From NCBI GenBank assembly GCA_028023455.1, contig JAQFVV010012396.1, positions 3,044,156 through 3,108,155 on the forward strand: a stretch of DNA of 64,000 nt, written 5' to 3'. Below, piece by piece: positions 51,501 through 64,000 of the stretch. A program made the position numbers and the translations under genes. How positions within the stretch are numbered: the first letter of the stretch is position 1; every line of letters starts with the position of its first letter. Under the pieces are notes generated by a model, which worked only from the letters and a program-made list of their open reading frames with translations, was not told where the DNA came from and did no database searches. Source of the DNA: Epiperipatus broadwayi (taxonomy: Eukaryota > Onychophora > Udeonychophora > Euonychophora > Peripatidae).

Positions 51501-53760
51501 CACACAGTTTTTGAAATGTAAACAAGTACCATAGTAGTATGAAGTTCAAATGATCATGAGGCTTAGATTGGACAGTGTTTTGAATAATCAATAGACTTTA
51601 TAAAACATAAAATTCTTAAATTTTAAATAGTTGTAAATTTCAATGCCAATCACACAATTGATCAATTCTTGCACAAAATTGACACATGGACTATAAATTA
51701 AATATGAATTTGGCTGTAGCATACTTTTGAGAAAATATTGTAGTAAGACTAGTTTTACAAAATTACCATAGAGGTGAAAGGTACAGATTTAGAAAACAGT
51801 TATTAATTTCCAGCAGTAAATATAGTTTTTTTTTGTAGAGAAGTACTATCCATTATGCAGCACAATTCTGTAATTATAAACTTTCAATATCAAGACTGCA
51901 TCACACTAAATAAATATCATACAATTCTTTTCTAACACTACAGTTCTGCAACAATTTTTTTCAAAAAAATATTACATAAGTTTTTTTTTTCTACCAAGCA
52001 TAAAAAAATACAAATGCAATCTAAGTTGTTTCCTATAATCATAAAAAAAAACTTAATTTATGAAATACTACAAATATTTTAATTCAGTTAAAGGGTACTA
52101 TATTTTCATTAGTTGCCTCAAAACTATTCTTTGCTTTAAAGTGGTCATCACATTTCATTTTCTATATTAATCTGTCTACATTTTTTCTTCAAAACTCTAA
52201 CTAAGCAAGATCATATCAATTCAACCTCTTCTAGCATAAAATATGTTTGTCAGTAAAGTTTTTTTAAATAAACAAAGTTTTTAATGCCAATATACATATT
52301 TTTAAAAATTTAATCTTAGCTGTCACCACTTCATTATACGATAATTTAGAATAAAAACAATTATAATATATATTATATAATATAACGATTATGTATTGCA
52401 ACTATAAACACTACACTTATTTGTACACAGTGTAGTTAATTTTATTCTGAAGTTTGTGTATAATATAGTAACAATATTCATATTTTTATTATGTTATAAT
52501 TTAAAGACAAGTAGAAAAAAGATTAATAACATTCCCAAAATTATATTATAGTTAAAATTCAGATTATGTATGTATACTTTTAAATACTGTTATAATGGAA
52601 TTTATAATAGTGACATTTTAATAAATAATTAATTTAAACTACATTTTGGACATTTAGTTTACTATATCATAGAAAAAAGCTAGAAAAAGTTAAAATAGAG
52701 ATGGATGAATATAAAAAAAGGTTGCTGGAGAGATATAGAAAAGAGAAGATATGACTGAAAAAATAATTAAATTTGCAGAGACTATCTTTCAGTGAATCGC
52801 GACTCGACAATGTTTTAAAATCATGGTTACTATAATTTTGTATAAAATATGAGTTGCTGTAAATACATTATTTAAAACTTTAATAGAAAAGAAATTTGAG
52901 AATTATCATATCAAACTACACGATACATTTTATTTTCTAAAAGATATTATTATGTTGAAGGTCCTTTGTTATATATCCAATTCTAATAAATAAATGACAA
53001 AATATTAAGAGTGTCAAAGAATAATTTACAGTTCATGGCCCATTTATTTGCAGTAAATTTCTTTTATGATTTATTTTCTTTTAACAATTTATTAAACCTC
53101 TTCTGTGAAAATGATTTTGAAAAATATAACACATTTATATATAAAAAATTAGATCCAATAATTCAATAATAAAATCTCAGAATGTGATTTTTATTGTAAT
53201 AAATATAATGGTCTAAACGCTTTTAGAAATACTGTTGACAATTTTCTAAAAGATCAATTTAAAGTTTTATTTCTTACTATTTAATATTTTATTTATGTTA
53301 TTCGCCAAAACAAATTGCCAAACAAGATTATCAACCAATATTACATGTTACTATTCTAAAGTAAGTTTATATACTGAAATTTTATTTTAAAAATAGAAAT
53401 ATATATATATTAATATTTTACATTTAAATTCTATACAGAATTATTTTACATTAATATCTAGAATGGCAGAGTATGGAAATATATATACTAAGTTTAATAA
53501 ATAAAAATAGAATTGTTCTTATGAATCAAAGATCTGTGATGAAAGTGATAATTGGAAGAGGACTGAGAAAGATCTATATTATAAGATGTGTTTTTACACT
53601 GTTATATGTAAGATTGAAAATGTGAAAAGTAAACTTTTCAGTCATTAATTGTGACATATTTAAAAGTGCACCTTTTAAAAGTAATATTTAAGGAAAATTC
53701 CAGTGTATTCTTGCTATGCAGATATTTTTTCATATTAAAGTTTGTAATATTTATTGACAT
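48541..53760. other. 5.2 kb of AT-rich DNA, nothing recognised
   Basis: No coding, RNA or repeat signal that I can support; the frame at 51241-51438 (minus) is low-complexity. A CT/GT patch near 50945-50970 (GACGAGGTGTCCTGGTGTCAG) might be a worn tRNA-like B box but is not convincing. Confidence 0.55.
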
Positions 53761-53821
53761 ATTTTGAAAGTAGTTAAAGAAACTATGGTATTTGTTTTTT
53801 TTTTTTTTTTGAATTGTAAAA

Positions 53822-53997
53822 ATACTGAGCTATCATCCATAAAGGTTGAACATAAAATGATGGTGTTATGGCTCAGCGCATATATTCATGCTAGTTCTTT
53901 TTCTATAGTTTTAATTAATGGGTATAGGAGTGCACTTAGAGGGATTTTTGAAGGATTGAGCTTTGGGATACAATTGAAATGTGGTTTTTCTAATTAG
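53822..53997 (+). pseudogene. Possible LINE reverse-transcriptase scrap
   Basis: The end of an open frame reads SFSIVLINGYRSALRGIFEGLSF, which resembles the stretch before RT motif B in L1-like proteins (VLVNG..S..F.I.RGVRQG). The expected RQGCPLS core is not preserved. Too short to be sure. Confidence 0.25.
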
Positions 53998-54010
53998 AGT
54001 ATATATATAT

Positions 54011-54330
54011 TGTAACGGGCTGGTGGATTCCAGAAGAGATAGGGGGAGCACATCTTACTATGGTCAGACTTTGGGTCTTCGGATAGGATGCAAGTGATTA
54101 CGTGATGAAATACATAACCTATGATTGTACCTACTTCCAATAGACTAGATCTACCTATTTTTATTAACCTAGATACAATTTGGGTCAGTTCACCCAATTC
54201 TCACCCCTTTCTAGCCATGTTATACCACAGTATTCAAACTCAGGGAGTAATTGCCTGAGCTCTCTTATCAGGGAAGGAGATCACACTAATAGTAGTTATT
54301 GCACCTCTATATAGGTGATAATTAATTACC
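54011..54330 (+). mobile_element. Possible LTR-retrotransposon terminal repeat (5' part)
   Basis: Starts TGTAACGGGCTGGTGG, the TGTAACGGG beginning common in Ty3/Gypsy LTRs, directly after a short AT run. The next 300 bases are conspicuously GC-richer than the surroundings. A C-rich TTTCCCCCCTTA near 55060-55072 is the sort of sequence that precedes the end of such LTRs, so the LTR could extend to about 55.07 kb. No matching second LTR, primer-binding site, polyprotein or clear target duplication is present, so at most this is a solo LTR. Confidence 0.4.
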
Positions 54331-56149
54331 AAAAATCGATTAAGCATAAGATATATAAAAATATGTATGTGCAGTATAAGTATATATGTATTAAAAGTTA
54401 TAATAAATGGCTTAAATATGTATATGTATTTCCTCTATCATAGTAATAATATTAATAGGTGTAAAACTAAATAAGATAATAATGTTCATAATGGATATGT
54501 GAATAATGAAGAACTATAAAGCTGATGGTGGATATTGAAATAATGATGAGTTAGAGACCAAATTAAAATAATGAACTATATAAACATTTATTGACTAACA
54601 AAAAATATAAAGTATGAATAACAATTAAATCCAATACATGTAATTTATTTTGTCAAGGATGAATCTCTACCACATCGATATCTATAATGATATTAATAAA
54701 AATAAAACCCTTGCCCTAAACCCAATGGTAGAAGTTCATGTACTTGACTAATTATTTACAACAACGAATATGTAAAATTATAATATGTATATGTGATTGC
54801 GAATTTAGCTGCCTAATTTAAAATATGTATACAAACATAACAACAAATAAATAAACTTTGTTGTTTAGATAAATCAATGATTATAAATCATTGATTTATA
54901 AAAGCAATACAAAAGTATGATTAATTAATGAGATAATGTTAAAATTTCTTACCTCACAATTTTCCTATAGGTTGTCAAAAGTCAGTCAGATGGGGTGGTC
55001 AAAACTATTAATTTTTTTTATTCTTATACAATTATAGATGATATATAAATATAAATCTAATTTCCCCCCTTATTACTCTCATACAGAGTAACTCCAAAAT
55101 TATACACATTAGCTTCCATTTGTAGAAACGAAAATAATACATAAAATTTACAATAGACAAAATAATAAAACAAAAATCACAATTTTTATCCCATTATGTT
55201 AATTAAAGTTTGATAAGTCTGCTGGAAATTGTTCATTTGCTAAATAAATTCCTAGGAATGGAGATGACGTTTTTTTTTTTTTTTTAATTTTATTAGTAAC
55301 AAAATATTTACAAGAATATTTACATTAAGAGCTTTTTACAGGAGATGAAGTTTTGCTCCCACGAAGAATAGAAGTTTCTTGTCTGAGTCAAAAAATAATA
55401 ATGTTCTCCAATTATCCTGTCTTGGATTTGGTTAGGGATTTTATTTAAAGCAAAGATGGTTTTTAAATTTCTTCTAAATGGGCAGGTAAAATCTTTAAAC
55501 TTTCATGGCTTTATTGATGACGTATTATAACCCCATGGCACAAACTTTTCAGCAAGCAATCATGATATAAAAATAATGTATATTTATTGATTCATTTGCT
55601 GCTCAAGATTTCAATGATGATATTATTATTTATCAAAACAATTAATTATTGAATATTACTGCAACGCACAAATTTAACTGAAATTTGTCTAATTAGCAAA
55701 TAATTTAAATCTTCTTACTTTCAAATTAGTTCTTCCATTTCAAACGATTGCTTTAAAATTTCAGCTTTTGATCATTTTGATTAATATTTAAAAAAAAAAA
55801 TTTATATATTTAAATTTGAACATTCACATCCATTTTGTATTCGAATTTTTTTTTTTTTAAGCAGAAAAAAATAATAATGTTCTATCTTCAAAGCAGAAGA
55901 CAATTATAACAATTAATACTGCATTGTAGGTCATGTGAAGTTTTTTTAAACATTTTAACCTTGACATTTCCTATTGTTTAACTGACATAATATAAATAAA
56001 TGGGATTATAAATAAAAATAATAATTTATAAATATTTTAAATTTCATCTCCATAAATGGTTGCCATGTATTTTGATTTTAATTCAGTCATTGTTTTTATT
56101 TATTTATTTTTTTAAGTTTATGTGTAAGTTTTTTTTTTTTTTTTTAGTC
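54331..56149. other. AT-rich non-coding DNA, nothing certain
   Basis: The first part may belong to the possible LTR. A poly(T) run at 55270-55285 and others near 55850 and 56130 could be tails of minus-strand retrocopies. No gene recognised. Confidence 0.5.
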
Positions 56150-56318
56150 ATCCCCAATTATTAACATATAATACATTTTATTCCATAGTTAATCTACCTA
56201 TCTGTTTCTCCCTAGTAATTTAATGGCTTTTATTACTTCTTTATAAATAAAAAGATGTTTATACTCATGTATATGTTGGAAAGAAAAAAAATGTTAATTT
56301 GCCAATTTGCTTGGCAAT

Positions 56319-56657
56319 TTATTGGTTAAGCAAATATGTTATGTGACTCCAATTGGTAGAGTGTCTTAAATAACTGGATGGTGTGGCAGGTTGTAGCTCG
56401 GTTGTGTTGGCAAGTAGACTGGTTAGTATATCAATTGGGATTTTGTCAAATGCAGATTTAATATCTAATTGAAATATGATTGGACTATATTTTTTGTTGC
56501 ATCTTATATAATCTATGATTGCTTTAAATATAAAATTTGTTTGATTAGTTGATGAATCTTTTATTGAAAATTGTATGTTTGAAATTTGTGACAAAAGATG
56601 TAGCTTTATTTTATGTTTGATAATTGGCTCTAACATGTTTATCCCTAGTGGACACAT
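56319..56657 (-). pseudogene. Non-LTR reverse-transcriptase fragment
   Basis: The 112-codon minus-strand frame contains FQLDIKSAFDKIP (residues 62-74), the RT motif A with the catalytic aspartate in LDIKSAFD. It is preceded by ISNIQFSIKDSSTNQTNFIF, matching the region before motif A where most elements have QFGFR..STxxA. Upstream sequence on the same strand is frameshifted. After about residue 80 similarity stops, so motifs B and C are absent. Not clearly the same family as the other RTs in the window. Confidence 0.6.
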
Positions 56658-56699
56658 GGATATTGTTTTTTTTTATAAATGGAACTAGGGATATTGAAT

Positions 56700-58597
56700 T
56701 CTATACATTTTTTTTGTCACAAAGTTTGTTAAGTTGAAAGATATTGAGAGATAAACAAATACAAATCTTGGTTTTTCATGCATTCCATGATAACATGAAT
56801 CTGATATTTCATTTGGTTTTTGTATATTCTTTTGGCAAAAAATGGTTCCTTCCTCTGATGTTTCAAGAAAGAAGCTTGTTTATTTGAAGCTTATGTTTAA
56901 AATATAGATAGCTATCATGACTATTCTAAGAAAGATCCTAGGTAACTTTCTTTATATCCAAACAAAATGAATAAGTAAATTAGATTATTTCTCAGAAGTT
57001 TAAAAGACATTCAGGCATTAGAAATGAAAGAGATAGAACCAGAATCTATGGACTTTGGACTCAATAGTATATTATTTTATTACTACACTAAACAACACCA
57101 GACATTTTGCAAATAAAAAAACTTACAGGTGCATTATTATTTTTGTTTAATATAAGATTTTGTACATTGATCATACAATTTTTTATTAGGTTAACATGGA
57201 GAATACTGTCCTCCTTCATTCTTTATTTTTATACAGTGACCTATTTAAAAGCTATTTTATCATTTTATATCTGTATAATAAATTTAAATATAAATGTTAT
57301 AACAATTCTCTCAGTAAATTTTACATACTTGCTAATTCAATTGTCAAATGACCATTAAGTCTCTAAAACTTTTTATAGATTAACCATTGCTTGGATCAGT
57401 TGGTATAAATAACTGATTTAGCATTAAATTCTTTATTAGTGATCATTGTAAGGCATGACATAACAGTTAAAATATATATGCCACATTCAAGACTGGATAT
57501 TTCACTCTGATGAAATGAATCTTGAAATTTTTTTTAGTTTACAAATATACTTAGGATTATTGTTTCAGTTAGGTTGGCAGTGGCCAGTTCAGTTAGTTTC
57601 CCAATATTGGTTAGTAAATGGATATCAGGTGATTATTGACTACAATATAAAGTTTGTTTGAATAATATAAATCAGTTAGAAACTTACAGATCTATAAATA
57701 TTAAACAATCTTTATCTATATATATTTTTAAATCATAAGCTATATTATATCCGTGTATAACAAAAATTAAAAGTAATGAAATTTTAATAAACTGTCTATT
57801 GAGCGTTACTTTTTTTCATATTTGAAAATTTTCCATAGTAGCAAGTTGGTCTGAATTTTTGTAGATATGGCTATAGTATATTTAAACAAGTTTAACATGT
57901 TTTTTTATATAAATATGAATCAATTTATTAAAGATATTTACAAAGGTAGAATACTTACAATTGGAATTAATATGTAATAGAACTTAACCATTTAATTTAG
58001 CTTTTCTGAGGAATAGAAAGATTTTATCGTTGATTTATTTACAATTCCAAACTATTAATGAATTTTGTTATATTTCAATCATAAATTTATAGAAAGATGG
58101 TATGGTAATAGTATTATATTTATTGGGGCCTTTTTGTAAATGCCCATTGTAAATAATAGTCAAATATTATTTCTAAAGCAATATAACATAAGTAATTCAA
58201 TATATATTTTACAAGATTATTTAGCTCAAAATTTTGACTTTATGTCTGGTCAAAAGAGTTAACTGAAGATATTACAAAAGTCAATGAAGTATGCTTAAGT
58301 GCTTCTATTTTTAAAAGCTGTTACTTATATTGGTGGAATTTGTTAACATATATTTTTTAAAAAACCTTTCATTAAAAAAAGGAACAGTTAAGACTAATTC
58401 ACCATTAACGCCTTAGAAGAGAGTTTTATACATTTTTCAAAAGACAACTTAAAACATTCCCCCCTCCTCAAATATTTTTTAAAATTTAAATATAAAATTT
58501 GTCACAAACAGTTATTTATAAACAGGATATCTTTTACTTTAAAAATATTAATTTAATACACTGTACATAATTACACACATCTGCACATTTATAATGT
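56700..58597. other. AT-rich non-coding DNA, nothing recognised
   Basis: An A-box-like CTTGGATCAGTTGGTATA near 57391 is the only tRNA-like hint. No gene seen; the frame at 57107-57358 is low-complexity. Confidence 0.5.
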
Positions 58598-59047
58598 AAT
58601 ATATATGGGTTCGAACTCAGACTTTCACACGACCGTGAACTCTCCAAGCCATCTCATATTGCTGACCCAACTGATCACACACATGTTGAAAAGATAAATA
58701 ATCACTAATATAAACAAAGGCAAAACTCTCCATACAGTGCTAGTATGAGATGGTGATCATGTGATGTTTAGTGGTTTAATCACCAATATATTTCATGCTA
58801 AACTAGCAATCATCAGTTGGTCCAGATTACTATCTTCACACATAGATACAATCAGTGCTCATCTTTATATTAAGATAGCCAATCTTTATACTTTAAATTA
58901 CTCCATCCCACAACTCTTCAGCCCTCCATTTCATTAAAAATCTGATGATGGAACATTCAAAGATCAAAGCCTATGTTAGTGCCAAGGTTGTCATCCTACC
59001 CATGTTGACCACTAGTCATTATGTCTGAGTTTGAACCCATATATATA
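58598..59047. mobile_element. Inverted-repeat element with tRNA-like termini
   Basis: The ends are inverted repeats: TATATATGGGTTCGAACTCAGAC (about 58600-58622) against GTCTGAGTTTGAACCCATATATA (about 59023-59045). Each end holds a B-box-like GAGTTYGAACCC facing outwards. On the left, minus strand, an A-box-like GATGGCTTGGAGAGTTCA lies about 35 bases before it, so each end resembles half a tRNA gene. The interior (58780-58940) is shared with 24330-24790. Either a DNA MITE that captured tRNA-like sequence or an inverted SINE pair. Confidence 0.6.
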
Positions 59048-60164
59048 TTTAAATATATTAAATAAATAAAATAAAAATAAATTTAAAAATATAGTATTAG
59101 TTGAGATATGAAAGTATGAAAATAAAGCCATAGTGATTTCAAAAAGAGTATTTTTAATTCAATTGTACTAATAAAACTCACAATCTAAAACTAATAATTA
59201 TTTTAAAAGATAGAAAATGTGTAAATAGAATATCTAAATAAACTTAGGATCAAAAGCAAAAAACAACATCAGATGAATAATATAAGAAAACAGACAACCA
59301 TTCATCAAGTGTGGTAATATTTAATATGTAAAACAGCATACAAAATGAAGACCATACCATCACTCTCTTATAGAAAACTGTGTTAGAAAAGGAAACCCAT
59401 TTAAATCTTACTCCCAGATCACTTTCCTGATTTTTTCATCTTCATCAAGGAATCTTAGGATTTAAAAGTGCAAATAATGCAGTTGTATATTTAGTGATAT
59501 TCAAGCTAATATCCTAAAATCAAAGCACCTGAAAGTTTTGAATCAAAACTCTCATGGTTGAACAAATATGCAGATTTGAATCTCACTCAGAAGCTGTAAA
59601 CTATAAGTAATCTCAGTTTTTTTCCATAATTTTAGGTATCTTTTTTTCTGGACAGAAAAATCACATATTAACAATATGTAATAAAACAAGAGGAAATCTC
59701 TGCTCTATTTCTATGTAGTAAATTTGAGTATTGAGTAATAATTGCTTAAGCCTGATTAATATTAATACATGATTATGATTTTAATCCTTAAATAAGCTAA
59801 CCCATTTACATTCATATAAGTAGTTAACTCAGACAGACATCTGCTATTGACTTATACCTGAGAATTAAACTATTTGTAGTTGAATAATAAATGAAGAAAA
59901 TAAATTCATAAAAAAAACTTGACGAATCACTGTGAAATAACAACTCTTGGTGATTATATGAATAACTTTTATTCCATTCATTATGCTTTTTCATAACTAA
60001 TATTATGGCAATGATAAACTGTTACTACCATTATTCTATATCACTACTGGTCAATATAGATATTTAAATAAGAAGTTAACTAATGTATTTAATTTAATAT
60101 AACAAGTTGTTAGACATGTAATAATATGTTGGACTTTTTTCATCATGTATCATTGAATGTTGAA
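59048..60164. other. AT-rich non-coding DNA, nothing recognised
   Basis: No gene, RNA or repeat identified. Confidence 0.55.
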
Positions 60165-60480
60165 TATCTAGAAAATTTTAAACAGAATAGCTCAGTGGTA
60201 TAGAGATTTACCTTAAAATTCAATATTCAAGAATCTAAAGGTGTAAGTTTGATTTCTTTGTTGGTATTGTTACTGGTTGGGCCAACAATACCTGAAAAAT
60301 AATGGTGGAATAATAGCATTTGAAATGTTATGTAATCTATTACTCTGTATCATCTATTTGTGTGTTATTATTAACAGCTGTTTGTATTTGAAAAATTTAA
60401 ATAAAATTTAATATTTTCTAGACATTCAACATTTAATGATAGATGATGGAAATAGTCTAACATACTATCATAACTAAAAT
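60165..60480 (+). repeat. tRNA-derived SINE, copy 4
   Basis: A-box-like ATAGCTCAGTGGTATAGAG (60187-60205) and a worn B box TAAGTTTGATTTCTT (about 60244). The body is co-linear with copy 3 (TTACCTTAAAATTCAATATTCA, TGTGTGTTATTATTAACAG, AAATTTAAATAAAATTTAAT), ending GATGATGGAAATAGTCTAACATA. It is one of the two best preserved copies in the window. Confidence 0.8.
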
Positions 60481-61069
60481 AACATCATTACATACTTTCA
60501 GGTAAATAAGTTGTTAAACATATAAAAATATAATGGTGATTTTCATTCTTTCCTTATTCCAGTGGCTATCAACTGACTACATGCTATGAACCAATATTTT
60601 ATTATTATAGCCAAATAAAGTATTGAACCAAAAAAATGGAAGAGAGAGTGCTTTTATAAAAAAAATATGATTATTATAATGTTTAACAAATTTAATATAT
60701 ATAAAAAACATAGAATAATTAGCAGGACTATGCAAAAGTAAATTAGCTAACAAAATATTAAACTAATAATAAATAAAATCTGAAGAAAAAGCAAAGAATA
60801 ATATTTAAACAACAGCAAAACATAATTATAATTATAAAATCAAAAACTAATTTGATTATAGCTTATTCTTTTCAGTAATTAGCTTATCAAATCATAGAGA
60901 TATATTTGTGACTATTAACCCTTTAACTGATTCTTTTAACTTTTTAATCTTTGTCTAATTTTCTATTGGCCCACTACTTAAATCTGAGAACAATATGATT
61001 CGTCCATTTCATTTCCAGCCAGTTTCTATTGTTAAAATATTAATCTAAAATACACATAATTTTTTTAAT
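60481..61069. other. AT-rich non-coding DNA, nothing recognised
   Basis: No gene or repeat identified. Confidence 0.5.
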
Positions 61070-62110
61070 TCAGCTTCTAAAAATTGAATAATTTTAGATT
61101 CAAATTGGTTAAATGTAATGAAAAATTAAAAATAATGTTAATAACTGTAGAAACATATAAGAAAAATGTGTAAAAAATAGCTAGCAGTAAAACAAAAGAA
61201 TTATATTCCAAACAATGATTGCGTCGTTATTCAGCTCTCCAGAAGTCAAATAATTCTCTTTTTATTTCCAGCATGCTTATTTTTCTTGTAAAATTTAAAA
61301 TTTTCCAAATCAAACTTTATATTTGTATAAATTAATGAAAAATCATGATAGATATAATTATTTACTTCAAAATATGAAAGCGTACTACATTTCATTTTCA
61401 ACTCTGAATTTTTAGTTTAGAAATGCCTGATTATGGTCTGTAGCGATAATTGTTTTTTTGTTATGGATTATTTCTCCAAATGTATTTTTCTTGTAATATT
61501 TAAAATTTTCCGAGTCAAACTTTATATTTTGATAGAGCACTATATTATCTTATTTGTGAACATAAAAAAATTACAATAAATATAATTATTCACATCAAAA
61601 TCAATTACGAACATTACACCTTTATTTTCATTTCTGAATCTGTCATTTAGAAACATGCCTATGGTCTGTAGCAATAATTGTTTTTTGTTACGAATTATTT
61701 CTCCAAATGTATTTTTCTTGTAATATTTAAAATTTTCCAAGTCAAACTTTATATTTTGATAGAGCACTATATTATCTTATTTGTGAACATAAAAAATTAC
61801 AATAAATATAATTATTTACATCAAAATCAATTACAAATGTTACGTGTTCATTTCTGAATATGTCATTTAGAAACACACCTAGAAGACATTTCCAGATTTG
61901 GTAGGTATCCAATCAGAGAACAAGACAAACCTATGCACCAATAGGCATGTAAAGAAAATTGATTTTTTTAAAAAATATAATGCTATATGCAGACATTTTT
62001 AGAACTACAATTTTAAAATTTGAATTTTCTATCAAATAAGCATAAAATGAAGAAATTGCGACCAAAATTGACCAAGAGATGGCGCATGCTATGTCCAAAT
62101 TTTTTTTTGC
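61070..62110 (+). repeat. Dispersed repeat B, copy 2, with internal 227-bp tandem units
   Basis: Co-linear with 42430-43195 at both ends. In the middle a unit of about 227 bases is tandemly repeated: TCCAAATGTATTTTTCTTG at about 61475 and 61702, GAGCACTATATTATCTTATT at about 61533 and 61760, with an older partial unit starting near 61280. The two later units are very similar to each other, so this array expanded after the repeat inserted. Non-coding. Confidence 0.8.
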
Positions 62111-62676
62111 TACAGGGTCTTTTCATAATAATCAGTTTAAGTGCAGATCTGGATTTTTTAATAAATATTTATTTTATTTTATGACTGTCATTAGTTGAAA
62201 ATATCATTCATATATAAGTATGTGGTCAAAAACAGCAGTGAGAACTCTTAAATAGCTCGAGATATTTAGTTTTAATTTTAATCCAAAATTGAGTTATACT
62301 TGTTAATTAAATAATAATTTTAATTTATCATTGCAACATAAGTCTATTAATTTTTTCTATTTCAAATCAGTTATGTTATTTTCTTATTTAATGAACAAAT
62401 TTAAAATCCACATACTATCTTTCCATGTGTCTGCTTCCTATGAATAATATTAATCAAATGCACAATAAAATGCTGTTAAATGTCCATAATGAGTGTTTTT
62501 CAATTCACTGATATTTATATCAACTTCATTTATCAATTCTGGAAGTGAATGAAACATGTTATTGTTTTTTTTTCTACATGCTTACACCATAGTTTTAATT
62601 TATTTTTAATGCCTCAATTTTAATCCATAAATTAAAAGTAGTATAATTTCCTTGCAGGCTTAAATTTATTTCATTT

Positions 62677-63058
62677 ATTACAGTTTATAAACATTGCGCA
62701 ATATAAAATAATTGATTTATTTACATACATTTAATTTCAAATAAGAATGACATATTGTAAATTCTAGTAAATTTCACCAGCATCATTCATTCAAGCATGT
62801 AAAAGTAATTTAAAGTGATTATTTAATATCTTCACACTTTCACTTTCAAACACTTAAGATTTGCCCATACAAAAGCATTTGGGTTCGAAAAGATAGATGG
62901 CCACTCTATCTTTTCCAAAGACTTTATCATGTGTTTGAAGTGTTAGTATTCAGTCATTTATAGTTAAAATCTGCAAAGCACATGTGCAACAGCTTAATGC
63001 TGTTTAAATATTACAGTTTATAAATATCGTGCCATATAAAATAATTGATTCATTTATT
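62677..63058 (+). repeat. Direct repeat pair of about 47 bp, 335 bp apart
   Basis: ATTACAGTTTATAAACATTG...ATAAAATAATTGATTTATTTA near 62677 recurs with a few changes near 63012. A perfect 10-bp stem and 7-base loop hairpin (AAAAGATAGA / TCTATCTTTT, 62888-62914) lies between them. Confidence 0.75.
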
Positions 63059-63289
63059 AATGAAAATATGTCCAACAAGTAAGCCAGTCTAGCAATCCAA
63101 TTGTTATTATGGACAATATTTTTTAATTCTGAATTTTTTGTTTATAGAAATTTTTCACCCTCTTTTCTTAATTTATAAAATTTTGTTAATATTTTCCTTT
63201 TTGTATTTCTGCATAAAATAATAAATTTTCATGGCCAGATCCCATTTCATTGCACAAACTTGAAAATAGTTTTGAATTTAGTATATTGC

Positions 63290-64000
63290 ATTTAACTCTT
63301 ATAATGCATGACTCGTCTAAAAACAAGAAGATTTGACATCACTCTAAATCGGCTACTTTTTATCCCACGTATACATATGATACGTCATTAGAAAGAAAAT
63401 CAAAAGTTCTGTAAGATGGTGCCCTCTTCAGAATAAATTTACAAGTAAAAAATCAATAAAAATGACCATATATGTCAAAAAAAACCAAAGCACTGCCTCC
63501 TCACCAACTTTTCTTGAATCTTATTGGCTGTCCCACTTCTGTCAGAAAGGGAAATGGCTGCCAAAAAGTAAAAAGTTATGTTCGTTTTGATTTTTATTAC
63601 GAAAATGATAAACGAATGTTTACAACATTTTAAACAATATTTGAATTGAATTACAAATTATTATTGATAAAATAATACTAAAAATCAAATTATTTTAGAA
63701 AAATAGTTAAGATATTACCAAGAATTATTTATTTATTGCTACATATTGATCGTAACGTTAAAGTGAAAAAAAAAAGATTGCTGACGCAATCTTTTTTGGT
63801 TGGTTGAATAGCGGTTACTTTTATTTCACCGCAATTGAATATTTTTTAAATTATAAATCAAATTTTATTTTTGAAAAGATTTTCATTTGCTTTCGTAATC
63901 TGACAATTCAGTAATATACTTTTTACAAACGAAACTAACGTATTTATATTATTAAAAGTGATCTATTTTAACAATAGATTTTGTTAAAGTTGTGAGTTGG
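63290..64000 (+). repeat. Dispersed repeat C, copy 2 (runs off the window)
   Basis: Shares with 29690-30560 the block TAAGATGGTGCCCTCTTCAGAAT plus TTTACAAGTAAAAAA, TCTTATTGGCTG, a GAATAGCGGTTA...CACCGC motif, and ATATACTTTTTACAAACGAAACTAA. It includes a 12-bp perfect stem with a 4-base loop (63770-63797, AAAAAAGATTGC / GCAATCTTTTTT). No coding frame. Confidence 0.75.

Noticed and set aside
57107-57358. 83-codon hydrophobic frame
   Set aside because: AT-driven composition without any conserved motif.

Overview
The window reads as intergenic or intronic DNA from an animal (metazoan) nuclear genome. It is very AT-rich, has no operon structure, no convincing intact host gene and no rRNA, and is full of retroelement fossils, SINE-like tRNA-derived repeats, foldback repeats and long AT, AAT/ATT and GA microsatellites. 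The combination of an RTE-type LINE with a (TGA)n tail, tRNA-Gly-like retrocopies and tRNA-derived SINEs would suit a mollusc, perhaps a cephalopod. That placement is inference from general knowledge, not proven by the sequence.

Layout. 1-8.9 kb: AT-rich DNA with two foldback elements (1.64-2.02 and 2.74-2.94 kb) and an (AAT)n tract. 8.95-12.14 kb: an old, full-length but heavily mutated RTE-type LINE. 12.7-21 kb: a 172-bp tandem duplication, two copies of a tRNA-derived SINE, an AT cruciform, a perfect 205-bp duplication and a tRNA-Gly fragment. 20.9-25.25 kb: two inverted copies of one dispersed repeat bracket a 5'-truncated L1/Tx1-like LINE on the minus strand. 27.4-27.6 kb: a possible decayed ankyrin-like exon. 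29.7-30.6 kb: a dispersed repeat that recurs at the right end of the window. 31.29-34.48 kb: a younger full-length RTE LINE with only two obvious frameshifts. 36.6-39.5 kb: a decayed jockey-like reverse transcriptase, then a Penelope-like GIY-YIG fragment next to a SINE. 42.4-45.5 kb: a dispersed repeat interrupted by a 5'-truncated LINE with a (CATCA)n tail, then a tRNA-Gly-like retrocopy with target-site duplications. 47.65-48.41 kb: an element with long terminal inverted repeats. 48.5-58.6 kb: mostly empty apart from weak RT fragments and a possible LTR start. 58.6-64 kb: a TIR element with tRNA-like ends, another SINE and further copies of the dispersed repeats.

No genes act together here. 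The autonomous elements (RTE, L1/Tx1-like, jockey-like, Penelope-like) are all broken. They are the kind of elements that could have supplied reverse transcriptase for the SINEs and tRNA retrocopies. The most informative content is the transposon biology: a nearly intact RTE whose two copies define the element's ends, a tRNA retrocopy with clean TSDs, and several miniature inverted-repeat families that I could not assign to known superfamilies.
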